Positions 9,498 to 17,673 of a stretch of 64,000 nucleotides of DNA are shown here, in pieces. The position numbers and the translations under genes are program-made. The notes beneath the pieces are model-generated. The model worked only from the letters and a program-made list of their open reading frames with translations, had not been told where the DNA came from and made no database searches. The DNA comes from Enterobacter huaxiensis (GTDB taxonomy: Bacteria; Pseudomonadota; Gammaproteobacteria; Enterobacterales; Enterobacteriaceae), in assembly GCF_003594935.2 (NCBI RefSeq), contig NZ_CP043342.1, positions 2,418,001 to 2,482,000 on the forward strand. Reading direction: 5' to 3'. Numbering within the stretch: the first letter of the stretch is position 1; each line of letters begins with the position of its first letter.

Positions 9498-10204
9498 TTC
9501 TGACGCCAGGTTAAGTTGTCGCGGTTATAGGGGATAACGTAGGTACAGTTATAGTTGATATCAATGATATCGCTGACCTCGAACACCTGGCCGCCGTCGA
9601 GAATTCCGCGATTAGTAATGTGCATTGCCGGGCTGCCTTTCTTGCAGCCCAGTATGGCCGCCTGTTCCCGATTCACGCTCACGGCGCGGTAGGTGGTGAG
9701 CATATGAGAAATGGTTAGCCCTTTGCTCAGCACGTACTGCTGGATGGATCGCTCAATTGCCTGCTGATTTAGATCCGGAAATTCCGCCACCGGCATGCTG
9801 GAGATTTCCAGCTGTACAGGCGCATCGTCTACATAGCGCAATCGACAGAAATGCCAGATGAAACTCTCTTCATCGATGCCAAAAATCTGCTGTGCTGCGC
9901 GATCGGGGCGCTTCTTATGCAGGCTAATCATCCGGTAGCGGATCTGGTCGAAGCGTTTTTCAGTAATGGAGTTGTACACCAGCGGGTTAGCGCGCGCCTG
10001 TTCGTTAATCCACGTACCCGATCCCTGGACAATTCGCACCACGCCAATGTTGACCAGTTTTTCCAGCGCCTCGCGGATAGTCGAGCGGGACACGCCGTAC
10101 TCCTGGGCGAGCTGCCTTTCCGGCGGTAATCTGCGTGGCCCGGGCGTGGTCTGCTGGTAAATTTTGCTGAGCAGATCCTGGGTTACAAACTCTTTTTTCT
10201 TCAT
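9485..10204 (-). CDS. GntR/HutC-family regulator with UTRA domain
   Basis: 239 residues from the ATG ending at 10204, chosen because AGG lies 8 nt upstream; the longer open frame adds 18 codons with no better site. The winged helix (about 1-75) has the family core [22 protein letters not shown]. The C-terminal half is a UTRA ligand domain, ending in the typical [18 protein letters not shown]. Members bind phosphorylated sugars or amino-acid intermediates. Likely regulator of the EIIBC and ManD-family genes beside it, perhaps through the dyad at 8178. Confidence 0.9.
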   Translation of the reverse strand: MKKKEFVTQDLLSKIYQQTTPGPRRLPPERQLAQEYGVSRSTIREALEKLVNIGVVRIVQGSGTWINEQARANPLVYNSITEKRFDQIRYRMISLHKKRPDRAAQQIFGIDEESFIWHFCRLRYVDDAPVQLEISSMPVAEFPDLNQQAIERSIQQYVLSKGLTISHMLTTYRAVSVNREQAAILGCKKGSPAMHITNRGILDGGQVFEVSDIIDINYNCTYVIPYNRDNLTWRQNQGV

Positions 10205-10407
10205 GACGTTTACCTGAATGAAATCAATCACTGCCCGTGCGCTAAGACTATCATTCAAGGGAAAGGGATGAAAAGCCGGGGAGGGCGCTGATAATTCGCT
10301 GCGCTCTGCTCTAATGTAACCAGGCGCGGATGCTGCAGTATATTTCGCTTTCGGCTTGAATCGGACTGAGGTAACGTAGCGGAAATATTTTTTCTGACTC
10401 GACCAAG

Positions 10408-11061
10408 ATGCCTTCCATCGAAACCTTTATAACTTTCCTTCTCGCGCTGACGCTTCTGGAGATCTCTCCCGGGCCAGACATGATGCTGACTATCGCCAGA
10501 GGGGTCGGTCAGGGAAGACGAATTGCGCTGCTTACGGTATTGGGAAATGTCTTTGTAGCAGGTTTTGTGCAAGTTTCGTTTCTTGTCCTGGGGCTGGTCA
10601 CCGTTGTTCATGCCTGGCCAGTTGCGCTAGATCTGCTAAGGTGGGCTGGGGCGGGCTATCTGGTGTGGTTAGGCGTAAAAATGATTCTGACATCGGGTAC
10701 TGATACGCGCCTGCGAAAAACTGCAAAAATTTCTGACTGGAGTGCCGTTAAGGAAGGGGCTCTGAACAGCCTGACTAACCCAAAATCCCTGCTTTTCATG
10801 TTTGCTTTTCTTCCTCAGTTTGTCGATCCCGCCGCGGGCCCTGTCTGGCTGCAATTGCTTGTTCTGGGCAGCGTCCAAAAGCTGGCTGGAATTGTTTCCC
10901 TGGGATCGGTTGCGATGGCATCAGGAACATTTGGAAACTGGCTAGGTAAACACCCTAGCGTTATCAAATGGCAGGAACGATTTACAGGGGTTGTCATGAT
11001 TGGCCTCGGTATCCGCATGCTGTTTAGCGGGGCGGGCGTAGTACCGAAATCTGCCAGTTAA
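10408..11061 (+). CDS. LysE/RhtB-family amino acid exporter
   Basis: 217 residues with five to six hydrophobic segments and the LysE/RhtB signature near the N-terminus (LLEISPGPDMMLTIARGVGQGRR). Also typical are GAGYLVWLGVKM and the conserved NSLTNPKSLLFMFAFLPQFVDP. Members export basic amino acids, homoserine, threonine or leucine; the substrate is not predictable here. No good ribosome site precedes the ATG (CCAAG only), so expression may be weak. It stands alone between the GntR gene and the PTS locus. Confidence 0.88.
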   Translation: MPSIETFITFLLALTLLEISPGPDMMLTIARGVGQGRRIALLTVLGNVFVAGFVQVSFLVLGLVTVVHAWPVALDLLRWAGAGYLVWLGVKMILTSGTDTRLRKTAKISDWSAVKEGALNSLTNPKSLLFMFAFLPQFVDPAAGPVWLQLLVLGSVQKLAGIVSLGSVAMASGTFGNWLGKHPSVIKWQERFTGVVMIGLGIRMLFSGAGVVPKSAS

Positions 11062-11212
11062 GTTTTACCGAAGCGGTCAACCCGGCGTCCGCTTTAAACA
11101 CTTGCTATCAGAAAAGCAATCAGCGGTTACGCCCAGCAGGGGCATTTCAATATCCTTGTTTAGTTTTACAGTTTGCATGACGTTATCATCCAGCTGTTGT
11201 GTTTTTCTTTCC

Positions 11213-11246
11213 GTAAGAGATGCAGGTATATATCTGCATCTCTTAC
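11213..11246. terminator. 13-bp perfect hairpin after fructose-type PTS genes
   Basis: Arms GTAAGAGATGCAG (11213-11225) and CTGCATCTCTTAC (11234-11246) pair perfectly around an 8-nt loop. It lies about 60 bp past the stop of the EIIC gene on the minus strand and about 150 bp past the plus-strand exporter. No T-run follows on either strand, so it may be a terminator that needs Rho, an RNA-stabilising structure, or part of a small RNA. The rest of 11062-11304 shows nothing else. Confidence 0.45.
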
Positions 11247-11304
11247 CTATGCTCAGAATGTATCTGGCTGGTTATTTCCAGCCTGGATGCTGTTATGACT
11301 GTAC

Positions 11305-12411
11305 TTAACTAATCTTGATATCGTCGAGGTTGATCTCTTCCTCTTCATGATCATTGTTGATAACAACATCACGAGGGACATCTTTTTTGATGACGGCGTA
11401 GACGGTTGCCGTTACTACTATATTAACTAACAACGCCATAATACCCGCCATTGGATTTGACATTGTTGGGATCATCAATATACCCCCAAAAGGTACCGTT
11501 GCATCTGCACCATATACCATGGTGATTGCACCACCACAAGCGCCGCCAATTGCAGCAGCAGCAATACCTCGAACGATATCATTCATCACTATAGGTATAG
11601 AACCTTCAACAATATTCACAACCCCCATAGGAACTGCCGATTTTAACATTTCGATTTCTTCATTATGATAGATGTTTTTGCGAAGAACTTTGGCGATGAA
11701 AAATGCAAGCCCAAAACCGATAGGTGTTGCCGTGTTAACAAGCTGAAGGGCAGTAATTGGCTCATTTATTCCCTGTGCCTGAAGCGTTAAAACGAATGCG
11801 AAGCAAGTTTTGTTGATCGGTCCGCCAAAGTCAACAATACACAATGCCCCAATAACTGCACCTAACAGTAAATTAGATGAAGTTCCCATACTTCTCAGGA
11901 ACGATGTAAGAGCATCGGTGAAAATACCGATCGGCGTACCGATGATATAGACCATGAGCAGAGCACTGATAGTGGATGCAAAAAATGGCACAATCAGTGT
12001 AGGCATTAAACCTCGAGCCCAGTCAGGAACCTTCACATTTTTAATGATAGCAAGTGCAATATATCCGGAAATGTAGCCGCCGAGCATCCCACCGATAAAA
12101 CCCGCACCTATAGCGTTAGCCGCCAGACCTACAACAAAACCTGGAGCAATACCGGGCTTACCCGCGATCGAGCCGGAAATCCCGATGGCGATAACGATGG
12201 GTAATAGTCCGAGCGCCTTAGCCCCCATGGTCGCGAAGGCCTGCCACAGATCAAATTGACCCGATACTAAAGTGTCCTGAACCGTCCCCCCAAAACCCAT
12301 ACCGATGGCAATAATAAACCCAGCACCACAGACAATCGGAATCAAGAATGAGATAGCAGTCAGCAGATGACCTTTAGGGTTTGCTGCCTTCCATATTTCT
12401 TTTATATTCAT
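11305..12411 (-). CDS. PTS fructose-type EIIC membrane component
   Basis: 368 residues, a stand-alone fructose-superfamily EIIC with about ten transmembrane segments. Typical motifs are FLIPIVCGAGFIIAIG at the N-terminus, GPINKTCFAF, and the glutamate loop NIVEGSIPIVMND. The C-terminus is a charged acidic tail (HEEEEINLDD). It is the last gene of a three-gene unit EIIA-EIIB-EIIC reading leftwards. This unit looks clearly more AT-rich than its neighbours, which suggests a separate acquisition. Substrate probably a ketose or mannitol-like sugar; not determinable by eye. Confidence 0.92.
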   Translation of the reverse strand: MNIKEIWKAANPKGHLLTAISFLIPIVCGAGFIIAIGMGFGGTVQDTLVSGQFDLWQAFATMGAKALGLLPIVIAIGISGSIAGKPGIAPGFVVGLAANAIGAGFIGGMLGGYISGYIALAIIKNVKVPDWARGLMPTLIVPFFASTISALLMVYIIGTPIGIFTDALTSFLRSMGTSSNLLLGAVIGALCIVDFGGPINKTCFAFVLTLQAQGINEPITALQLVNTATPIGFGLAFFIAKVLRKNIYHNEEIEMLKSAVPMGVVNIVEGSIPIVMNDIVRGIAAAAIGGACGGAITMVYGADATVPFGGILMIPTMSNPMAGIMALLVNIVVTATVYAVIKKDVPRDVVINNDHEEEEINLDDIKIS

Positions 12412-12453
12412 AAATTACGCCCTTTAATTTTATAGGATACGCACAGGTAAGTG

Positions 12454-12765
12454 TTATGAATTTACTAATTCACCGAGTTTTTCGATAAGTTTATTAGGTG
12501 ATTTAACCGCCATTTCCGTTGGTACTTTCACGACTTTCTTTCCCGCGAATCGTTCTTCACCGGAAACTTTTACATCGGCGGCTAACAGGACGATATCGGC
12601 TTGTGCGATTTCTTCAGCGGTTAAGGCATTCTCGATACCTATAGTGCCTTGCGTTTCAATTTTGACATTGTGCCCGGCTTTTTTTGCTGCTATTTCAATT
12701 TTCTTTTGCGCAATATAGGTGTGTGCAATGCCTACAGTGCAAGCTGTAATTCCAACAATATTCAT
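12454..12765 (-). CDS. PTS fructose-type EIIB component
   Basis: 103 residues, a single fructose-type EIIB domain. The phospho-cysteine loop is CTVGIAHTY at Cys9, where the family usually has C-P-T-G-I-A-H-T, so Pro-Thr is replaced by Thr-Val while the His-Thr is kept. It receives phosphate from the EIIA encoded upstream and passes it to sugar bound to the EIIC encoded downstream. SD GGAG lies 7 nt before the ATG. It sits 42 bp before EIIC and 55 bp after EIIA. Confidence 0.93.
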   Translation of the reverse strand: MNIVGITACTVGIAHTYIAQKKIEIAAKKAGHNVKIETQGTIGIENALTAEEIAQADIVLLAADVKVSGEERFAGKKVVKVPTEMAVKSPNKLIEKLGELVNS

Positions 12766-12820
12766 AACTATACTCCGGTGTTTGATAGTTTTCGATGCAA
12801 TGATGACTGTGATAATTAAG

Positions 12821-13285
12821 TTAAGCGCTAGCTTCTTCAGCGTTCAAAAGATCAATAATTTTCTGAGGGGAATTTTCCTTCAGTAATTTCTGTACTATCT
12901 CTTCATCGGCAAGCGAACCTGAAACCTGTGATAACAATCGGATGTGGGTGGCATTTTGATCAACCAGAGAAACAGCAAATAAAATAATGCAGCGAACATC
13001 GCTACCGTCCATTGTTTCCCAGGGGATCTGATGCTGGGTTCGTCCAATCGCCAGTGCAGTACGGGTTACTCCCGAGGATTTCCCATGCGGGATCGCAATA
13101 TGATTTTCGAATCCAGTGGAACCCTGTTCCTCGCGTAACCAAACATCTTTCAGGAAAACATCTTTATTAATGACAGCCCCATCACTTACTAATAATTCAG
13201 CTAACTCTTCAATTGCTTCTTCTTTACTCTTAGCCATCATGTTCAATTTGATATTTTTTACATTAAGTACACTCGAAATGTCCAT
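12821..13285 (-). CDS. PTS fructose-type EIIA component
   Basis: 154 residues, a fructose/mannitol-type EIIA domain with the active-site histidine in HIAIPHGKS (His67). It takes phosphate from HPr. SD AAGG lies 8 nt before the ATG. First gene of the EIIA-B-C unit. Directly upstream is not a promoter-rich gap but the remnant of a transketolase gene, so this unit may be transcribed by read-through from the ascorbate-type PTS operon or from a promoter created at the junction. Confidence 0.93.
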   Translation of the reverse strand: MDISSVLNVKNIKLNMMAKSKEEAIEELAELLVSDGAVINKDVFLKDVWLREEQGSTGFENHIAIPHGKSSGVTRTALAIGRTQHQIPWETMDGSDVRCIILFAVSLVDQNATHIRLLSQVSGSLADEEIVQKLLKENSPQKIIDLLNAEEASA

Positions 13286-13319
13286 AGGTTACCTTCGTTA
13301 ATATAATTTAATGATTGAG

Positions 13320-13351
13320 TATCAGTGGGCTTGTCTCGATGCGCACTGATA
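13320..13351. repeat. 8-bp inverted repeat at remnant junction
   Basis: TATCAGTG (13320-13327) and CACTGATA (13344-13351) are perfect complements around 16 nt. It lies at the downstream edge of the transketolase remnant, just before the EIIA start, and could be an operator, a weak terminator, or a scar of the rearrangement. Confidence 0.35.
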
Positions 13352-13368
13352 TAAGGGCGTTTATAAAA

Positions 13369-13497
13369 TGCTTTTGCTTGCGCGACGACGTTTTCGATGG
13401 TGAAGCCATACTCTTCTAACAGCTGCTCAGCTGGCGCAGACTCACCAAAGGTGGTCATGCCGACGATAGCGCCGCTCAGGCCCACGTATTTGAACCA
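13369..13497 (-). pseudogene. Transketolase 3' remnant
   Basis: Forty-three codons translate to the C-terminal end of a transketolase: [14 protein letters not shown], then [18 protein letters not shown] and [12 protein letters not shown]. coli TktA has nearly the same sequence at residues just before its stop. The frame has a stop shortly upstream of the match, no N-terminal part exists nearby, and past the match the frame runs on into unrelated sequence, so both ends are lost. The piece lies in line with the ascorbate-type PTS/epimerase genes and points to a former transketolase gene in that operon. It is the main content of the 343-bp stretch without an intact gene. Confidence 0.85.
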
Positions 13498-13553
13498 GGG
13501 CGCTCCCGATATAAAAGGGTTACAGCGCCCTCAACCGTATAAATCAAACGTGA

Positions 13554-13591
13554 GGGCAAAGAGACAGACCGGTTAAATAGACTCTTTGCCC
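13554..13591 (-). terminator. Stem-loop after the epimerase gene
   Basis: GGGCAAAGAG (13554-13563) and CTCTTTGCCC (13582-13591) form a 10-bp perfect stem with an 18-nt loop, about 40 bp beyond the epimerase stop. A second arm pair, GCCCTCA (13527-13533) with TGAGGGC (13551-13557), overlaps it and could form an alternative structure. No strong T-run follows. Candidate terminator of the ascorbate-type PTS operon. Confidence 0.45.
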
Positions 13592-13628
13592 TGCACAATG
13601 GCTCAATACGGCTGAGCGCGCTGCAATT

Positions 13629-14306
13629 TTAAGCAGCGACTTCGCGCTGGTAGATATCGACCATTTTATCCCATGCATCGCTGACATTATCCGCCAGGGA
13701 GAACAGGCCCGAGGTTCCCACGATAAAGACGTCAACACCCGACCGGGAAATGACATTGAAGGTTTTCTCGTTGCAGGAGCCGTCAATTTCGGTCAGGTAG
13801 TGGTAACCATTTGCTTTGCGCATAGCAATCAGCTGTTTGATTTTGTTAAGTGATTCCGGAATAAACTTCTGCCCCGCGTAGCCTGGATCAACCGACATGA
13901 CGGTCACTTTATCCAGCAAGTGCGCGTACTCCTTGATAGCATCAGCCGGAGTAGCAGGATTCAACACCACGCCGCAGCGGCGACCCGCATCTTTAATCTG
14001 GTTCAACAGACGAAATATTTTGTTATTCGCTGTCTCCGGATGGAAGCTGATAATATCGGCCCCTGCATCAATGCACATTGGAATAATATCTTCCGGGTGA
14101 TTTACCATCAGGTGCACATCAATCGGCACATCGGTAATTTTCTTCAGGTTCTCGATAAAGAACGGTGACAGCGTAATGTTTTTCACATAGCTACCATCCA
14201 TAATATCGACGTGATAAAAATCAGCCCGACCGTTCATTGCCGTAATCTGCTCTCTGAACTGTGTTAAATCCATGCACATTAACGAGGGCGAAAATTTAGC
14301 TGCCAT
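13629..14306 (-). CDS. AlsE-like ketose-phosphate 3-epimerase
   Basis: 225 residues, ribulose-phosphate 3-epimerase family TIM barrel. It matches E. coli D-allulose-6-phosphate 3-epimerase AlsE more than Rpe, with SPSLMCMDL at the start and DVFIVGTSGLF near the end. Metal ligands and catalytic acids are in place: His32 and Asp34 (YHVDIMDG), His65 (VHLMV), Asp175 (TEIDGSCN). It interconverts ketose phosphates at C3. It is the fourth gene of the operon behind EIIA, EIIB and EIIC, with SD GGAGA before the ATG. This suggests the imported sugar phosphate is a C3 epimer of fructose-6-P or xylulose-5-P. Confidence 0.9.
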   Translation of the reverse strand: MAAKFSPSLMCMDLTQFREQITAMNGRADFYHVDIMDGSYVKNITLSPFFIENLKKITDVPIDVHLMVNHPEDIIPMCIDAGADIISFHPETANNKIFRLLNQIKDAGRRCGVVLNPATPADAIKEYAHLLDKVTVMSVDPGYAGQKFIPESLNKIKQLIAMRKANGYHYLTEIDGSCNEKTFNVISRSGVDVFIVGTSGLFSLADNVSDAWDKMVDIYQREVAA

Positions 14307-14328
14307 ACCTTATCTCCAAAAGAATTAA

Positions 14329-15591
14329 TTAGTTAAACAGTGACACGACGTGCCCAAGGATGATGCCAACAACGCCGAAGTCCGCATCACCAAAGGTGGT
14401 GGATGCAAAGCCCAGGTCGCCCATAAGAGGCAGCAAAATTGCAGGCAAGAATGAAATCAACAGACCGTGAGCGAATGCCCCTACCACCGCACCGCGACGA
14501 CCACCGCAGATGTTGCCGTAAACGCCTGCCGTCGCGCCGCAGAAGAAGTGCGGCACCAGTCCAGGAACAATGACGCTCAAACCAAACAGTGGGCACAGGA
14601 ACATACTCACCAGACCGGCGGCAAAGCTTGAAAGAAATCCGACGATCACCGCGTTCGGAGCAAACGGGAAGACAGTAGGGCAGTCGAGCGCCGGTTTGGC
14701 GTCTTTCACCAGCTTGTCGGCGATGCCTTTAAAGGCCGGAACAATTTCGGCGATGATCATGCGAACGCCCGCAAGGATGATCCACACGCCTGCCGCGAAG
14801 GTCAGCGACTGGATAATGGCGAAGATGATAAAGTTCTGACCACCACTGATGCTGGTCTCAACAAACTCTTTGCCTGCTACCAGCACCAGAATCACAAACA
14901 AGATCATCATCGTCAGCGAGATGGCCACCGAGGAATCACGCAGGAAGTTCAGCGATTTCGGCACCTTCAGCTCTTCAATCGACGGACTGCCTTTACCGAT
15001 CGCTTTCCCCACCAGCGCTGACAGCAGATAGCCGGTTGAACCAAAGTGACCCAGCGCCAGGTCATCGGTACCGGTTATTTTGCGGGTAAACGGCTGCAGA
15101 ATGGCCGGAGAGACCACCATCATGATGCCGAGGATCACCGCTCCCACCAGTACTACCCAGAACGGCGACAGACCGCCGACAGAGAGGATGACAGCCAGCA
15201 TCGCCGACATATATAGCGTGTGGTGCCCCGTCAGGAAGATGTACTTCAGTGGCGTAATACGGGCAAGGACAATGTTAAACAACATCCCCAGCACCATGAT
15301 CATTGCCGTCGCGGTACCGTAGTTTTTCTGCGCCAGTGCCGCCATGGCGTCAGTGTTGGGTACGACCCCCTGAATATGGAATGAGTGTTCAAAAAGCTGG
15401 CTAAAAGTCGTTAATGTCGTGGCGATAATCGCCGCTCCGGATGTTAATATCACAAAACCCATAATGGTTTTGAGGGTTCCGGAAATAACGTCGGAAAAGG
15501 CTTTTTTCTGCAATAATAAGCCGATCAGGGAAAACAGACCGACCAGTATTGCTGGTGTGCCCAGCACATCATGAATAATAAACTGCAGCAT
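14329..15591 (-). CDS. PTS ascorbate-type (UlaA-like) EIIC component
   Basis: 420 residues, about 11 hydrophobic segments, member of the ascorbate/galactitol EIIC superfamily (UlaA-like). Recognisable features are the N-terminal LGTPAILVGLFSLIGLLLQ and the loop GLVPHFFCGATAGVYGN followed by GGRRGAVVGAFAHG. It forms the sugar channel of the PTS together with the EIIB and EIIA genes immediately upstream. SD GGAG is 8 nt before the ATG. Because the family also transports sugars other than ascorbate and the operon holds an AlsE-like epimerase rather than ula enzymes, ascorbate itself is unlikely as the substrate. Confidence 0.92.
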   Translation of the reverse strand: MLQFIIHDVLGTPAILVGLFSLIGLLLQKKAFSDVISGTLKTIMGFVILTSGAAIIATTLTTFSQLFEHSFHIQGVVPNTDAMAALAQKNYGTATAMIMVLGMLFNIVLARITPLKYIFLTGHHTLYMSAMLAVILSVGGLSPFWVVLVGAVILGIMMVVSPAILQPFTRKITGTDDLALGHFGSTGYLLSALVGKAIGKGSPSIEELKVPKSLNFLRDSSVAISLTMMILFVILVLVAGKEFVETSISGGQNFIIFAIIQSLTFAAGVWIILAGVRMIIAEIVPAFKGIADKLVKDAKPALDCPTVFPFAPNAVIVGFLSSFAAGLVSMFLCPLFGLSVIVPGLVPHFFCGATAGVYGNICGGRRGAVVGAFAHGLLISFLPAILLPLMGDLGFASTTFGDADFGVVGIILGHVVSLFN

Positions 15592-15622
15592 AGAATGACT
15601 CCGTAGGGCCGCAAATAATTAA

Positions 15623-15889
15623 TCAGAGATTTTCAGAAAGGATTTCTTTAATCTTATTGTTATCCAGCAGATTCGATAAGCCAAATACCCGTGCAGAATG
15701 GCTGGATAGATGTTCAGCTATATCTTTGGCGCTAAGAATAATATCGGCAATTTCACTTTTGGCTGAAGTCAGATCGGTATGGGAAACCTCTGCTTCTTTA
15801 TTCAGCTCTTTAATGATTTTTTTCACATTCATCTCAACGATAAAGCTGCTACCTAAACCGTTACCACAAACAATCAGAACCTTTTTCAT
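15623..15889 (-). CDS. PTS ascorbate-type EIIB component
   Basis: 88 residues, lactose/ascorbate-type EIIB fold with the phospho-cysteine at position 8 in VCGNGLGSS. SD GAGG 6 nt before the ATG. Lies between EIIA and EIIC of the same operon. Confidence 0.93.
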   Translation of the reverse strand: MKKVLIVCGNGLGSSFIVEMNVKKIIKELNKEAEVSHTDLTSAKSEIADIILSAKDIAEHLSSHSARVFGLSNLLDNNKIKEILSENL

Positions 15890-15899
15890 CTCTACCTCA

Positions 15900-16340
15900 C
15901 TATACGTTGATAACGGCTTGAATTGCTTCCATTGATGATGCTTTCAGCAGTGCTGAGAGTCGTTCATCATCACTAAAAATGTCTGCCAGGGCTGTAATCA
16001 TATTGATGTGCTCATCTCCCGAAAGCGCACAAAGCATAATCACGACGTAAATAGGGTCATTTTCTTCCGCATCAAAAGAAACGCCTTGTTTAATATGTAA
16101 AAGCGATAGCCCATTTTTTATAGACCCTTGCTCCGGGCGAGCATGAGGCATCGCCAGGCCAGGCGCTAAAACATAATAAGGACCAAGTTTTTCGTGGCTG
16201 TTAAAAATGGCCTGAATATAATCTTCAGTAATCGTCTCTTTCGCCAACAAGGGTTGGGCCGATAACGTAATTGCCTGTTTCCAGTTGCTGACTGAATCCA
16301 CAATCTGGATATTTTCCGTTGGTAACCAGGTCCTAATCAT
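15900..16340 (-). CDS. PTS ascorbate-type EIIA component
   Basis: 146 residues, mannitol/ascorbate-type EIIA (UlaC-like) with the active histidine in GLAMPHARPEQG (His66). First gene of the operon EIIA-EIIB-EIIC-epimerase. GGGG lies 5 nt before the ATG. The operon start faces the LacI-family regulator at 16563, with two palindromes in between. Confidence 0.93.
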   Translation of the reverse strand: MIRTWLPTENIQIVDSVSNWKQAITLSAQPLLAKETITEDYIQAIFNSHEKLGPYYVLAPGLAMPHARPEQGSIKNGLSLLHIKQGVSFDAEENDPIYVVIMLCALSGDEHINMITALADIFSDDERLSALLKASSMEAIQAVINV

Positions 16341-16416
16341 AAATACCCCGATAGCGTTGAAAGTGAGCTTACTATAGTGGAATATCTTCGCGAGTTACCG
16401 TGATCTGTATCTCAAA

Positions 16417-16463
16417 GTTAGCGCTAACATGGCGATAATGTTAAAATTCTTGTTACCGCTAAC
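16417..16463. promoter_or_regulatory. Two GntR/LacI-type operators
   Basis: GTTAGCGCTAAC (16417-16428) is a perfect 12-bp palindrome and GTTACCGCTAAC (16452-16463) matches it at 11 of 12 positions, 35 bp further on. Both resemble the operators of GntR/IdnR-type LacI-family proteins. They lie between the divergent EIIA and regulator genes, close to the EIIA start, so repression of the PTS operon is the likely role. Confidence 0.65.
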
Positions 16464-16562
16464 TTTGTTGCCCATACTTATCATTACTTTGCAGTTGGGC
16501 AATGCGCAAAATGCCAAACATCATTTACAATGGCTGCCCAGTCAGGCAAAAGGAGGACATCA

Positions 16563-17615
16563 GTGCAGACGTTAGAAGCGGACGATAGCGCGAGAGAAAA
16601 ACGCAGGAAAAACACGGGTAAAATTACGCTCGCTGAAGTGGCAAAACTGGTCGGCGTTAGCACGATGACCGTGTCACGCGCGTTACGCATGCCTGAAAAA
16701 GTGAATCCTGAACTGCGCACACGCATCGAAGCAGCGGTAAGCGAGCTGGGCTATGTGCCAAATCTGCAGGCCCGTAGCCTTGCCTCTGCTGACTCCAGCC
16801 TGGTGATGGGTGTGGTGCCTTCTTTTTCCTCTCCGGGCTTTCTTGCTGTCTCCGAAACACTGCAGACCGTGCTCGCGACCCAGGGCTACAGCATGATGTT
16901 TATCGAGTCCGGCCAGGGTGGACAGAGTGAAGAAAATGCGTTTGCGCAGATGCTCGCTTACAACCCGGCTGCTATTGTCCAGTTCAATATTGATAACATC
17001 AGCAGTTGTTCGCAAATGATAAGTAACACGGGTGTGCCGGTAGTTGAGATTGGTGCCATCAATCGCGATGCAAGCTGGGTCAGCATTGGTGTTGACTACG
17101 CTGCGGCCATCAAAAAGCTGGTCACATCGCTTGTTCAGGCCGGATACAAAAATATCGGCCTGCTCTGCACTGCCGCCAATAACATTATGTTTCGCCAGGT
17201 ACTGAGCGGTTGGAACAGTGCAATGATCTCCCTTAACCACTCACCACATCGCGTAGTGACCTCTCATCTCCCTGCAGGTATTACAACCGGTTTAAATCTG
17301 CTGGGCGATATTCGTATCACCTGGCCTGAGTTGGATGCGTTGATTTGCACATCGGATGAAATTGCCTGCGGCTGCATTATGGCCTGCCACGGTACGGGGC
17401 AAAAAGTGCCCAACGCCCTGGCATTGGCAAGCTTGAGCGGTGGTACCCTCGCTGCAGTTTGCTCACCGGCTCTCACTGCGGTCGAATTCCCATGGAGTGA
17501 AACGGGAACTGTCGCAGGAAAAACATTGCTTGATCTACTGGATGGCACATCCACAGACAGAGCCATAGAATTACCCTCTACTCTGCAAGTTCGCGCCAGC
17601 ACCAGAAAACAGTAG
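16563..17615 (+). CDS. LacI-family regulator, GntR/IdnR-like
   Basis: 350 residues. The N-terminal HTH reads ITLAEVAKLVGVSTMTVSRAL, close to gluconate repressor GntR, followed by a hinge and sugar-binding core. The GTG at 16563 is chosen because AGGAGG lies 6 nt upstream; an open frame extends 11 codons further but would contain that ribosome site. It has an unusually long basic N-terminal arm (about 18 residues) before the HTH. Likely repressor of the ascorbate-type PTS operon, relieved by an imported sugar phosphate or sugar acid. Confidence 0.92.
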   Translation: MQTLEADDSAREKRRKNTGKITLAEVAKLVGVSTMTVSRALRMPEKVNPELRTRIEAAVSELGYVPNLQARSLASADSSLVMGVVPSFSSPGFLAVSETLQTVLATQGYSMMFIESGQGGQSEENAFAQMLAYNPAAIVQFNIDNISSCSQMISNTGVPVVEIGAINRDASWVSIGVDYAAAIKKLVTSLVQAGYKNIGLLCTAANNIMFRQVLSGWNSAMISLNHSPHRVVTSHLPAGITTGLNLLGDIRITWPELDALICTSDEIACGCIMACHGTGQKVPNALALASLSGGTLAAVCSPALTAVEFPWSETGTVAGKTLLDLLDGTSTDRAIELPSTLQVRASTRKQ

Positions 17616-17673
17616 AGTTCCGGGTGTAAGATAAGAGGGAAGGGTGGTCTTGTCTTTGGCAACGGGTATAACG

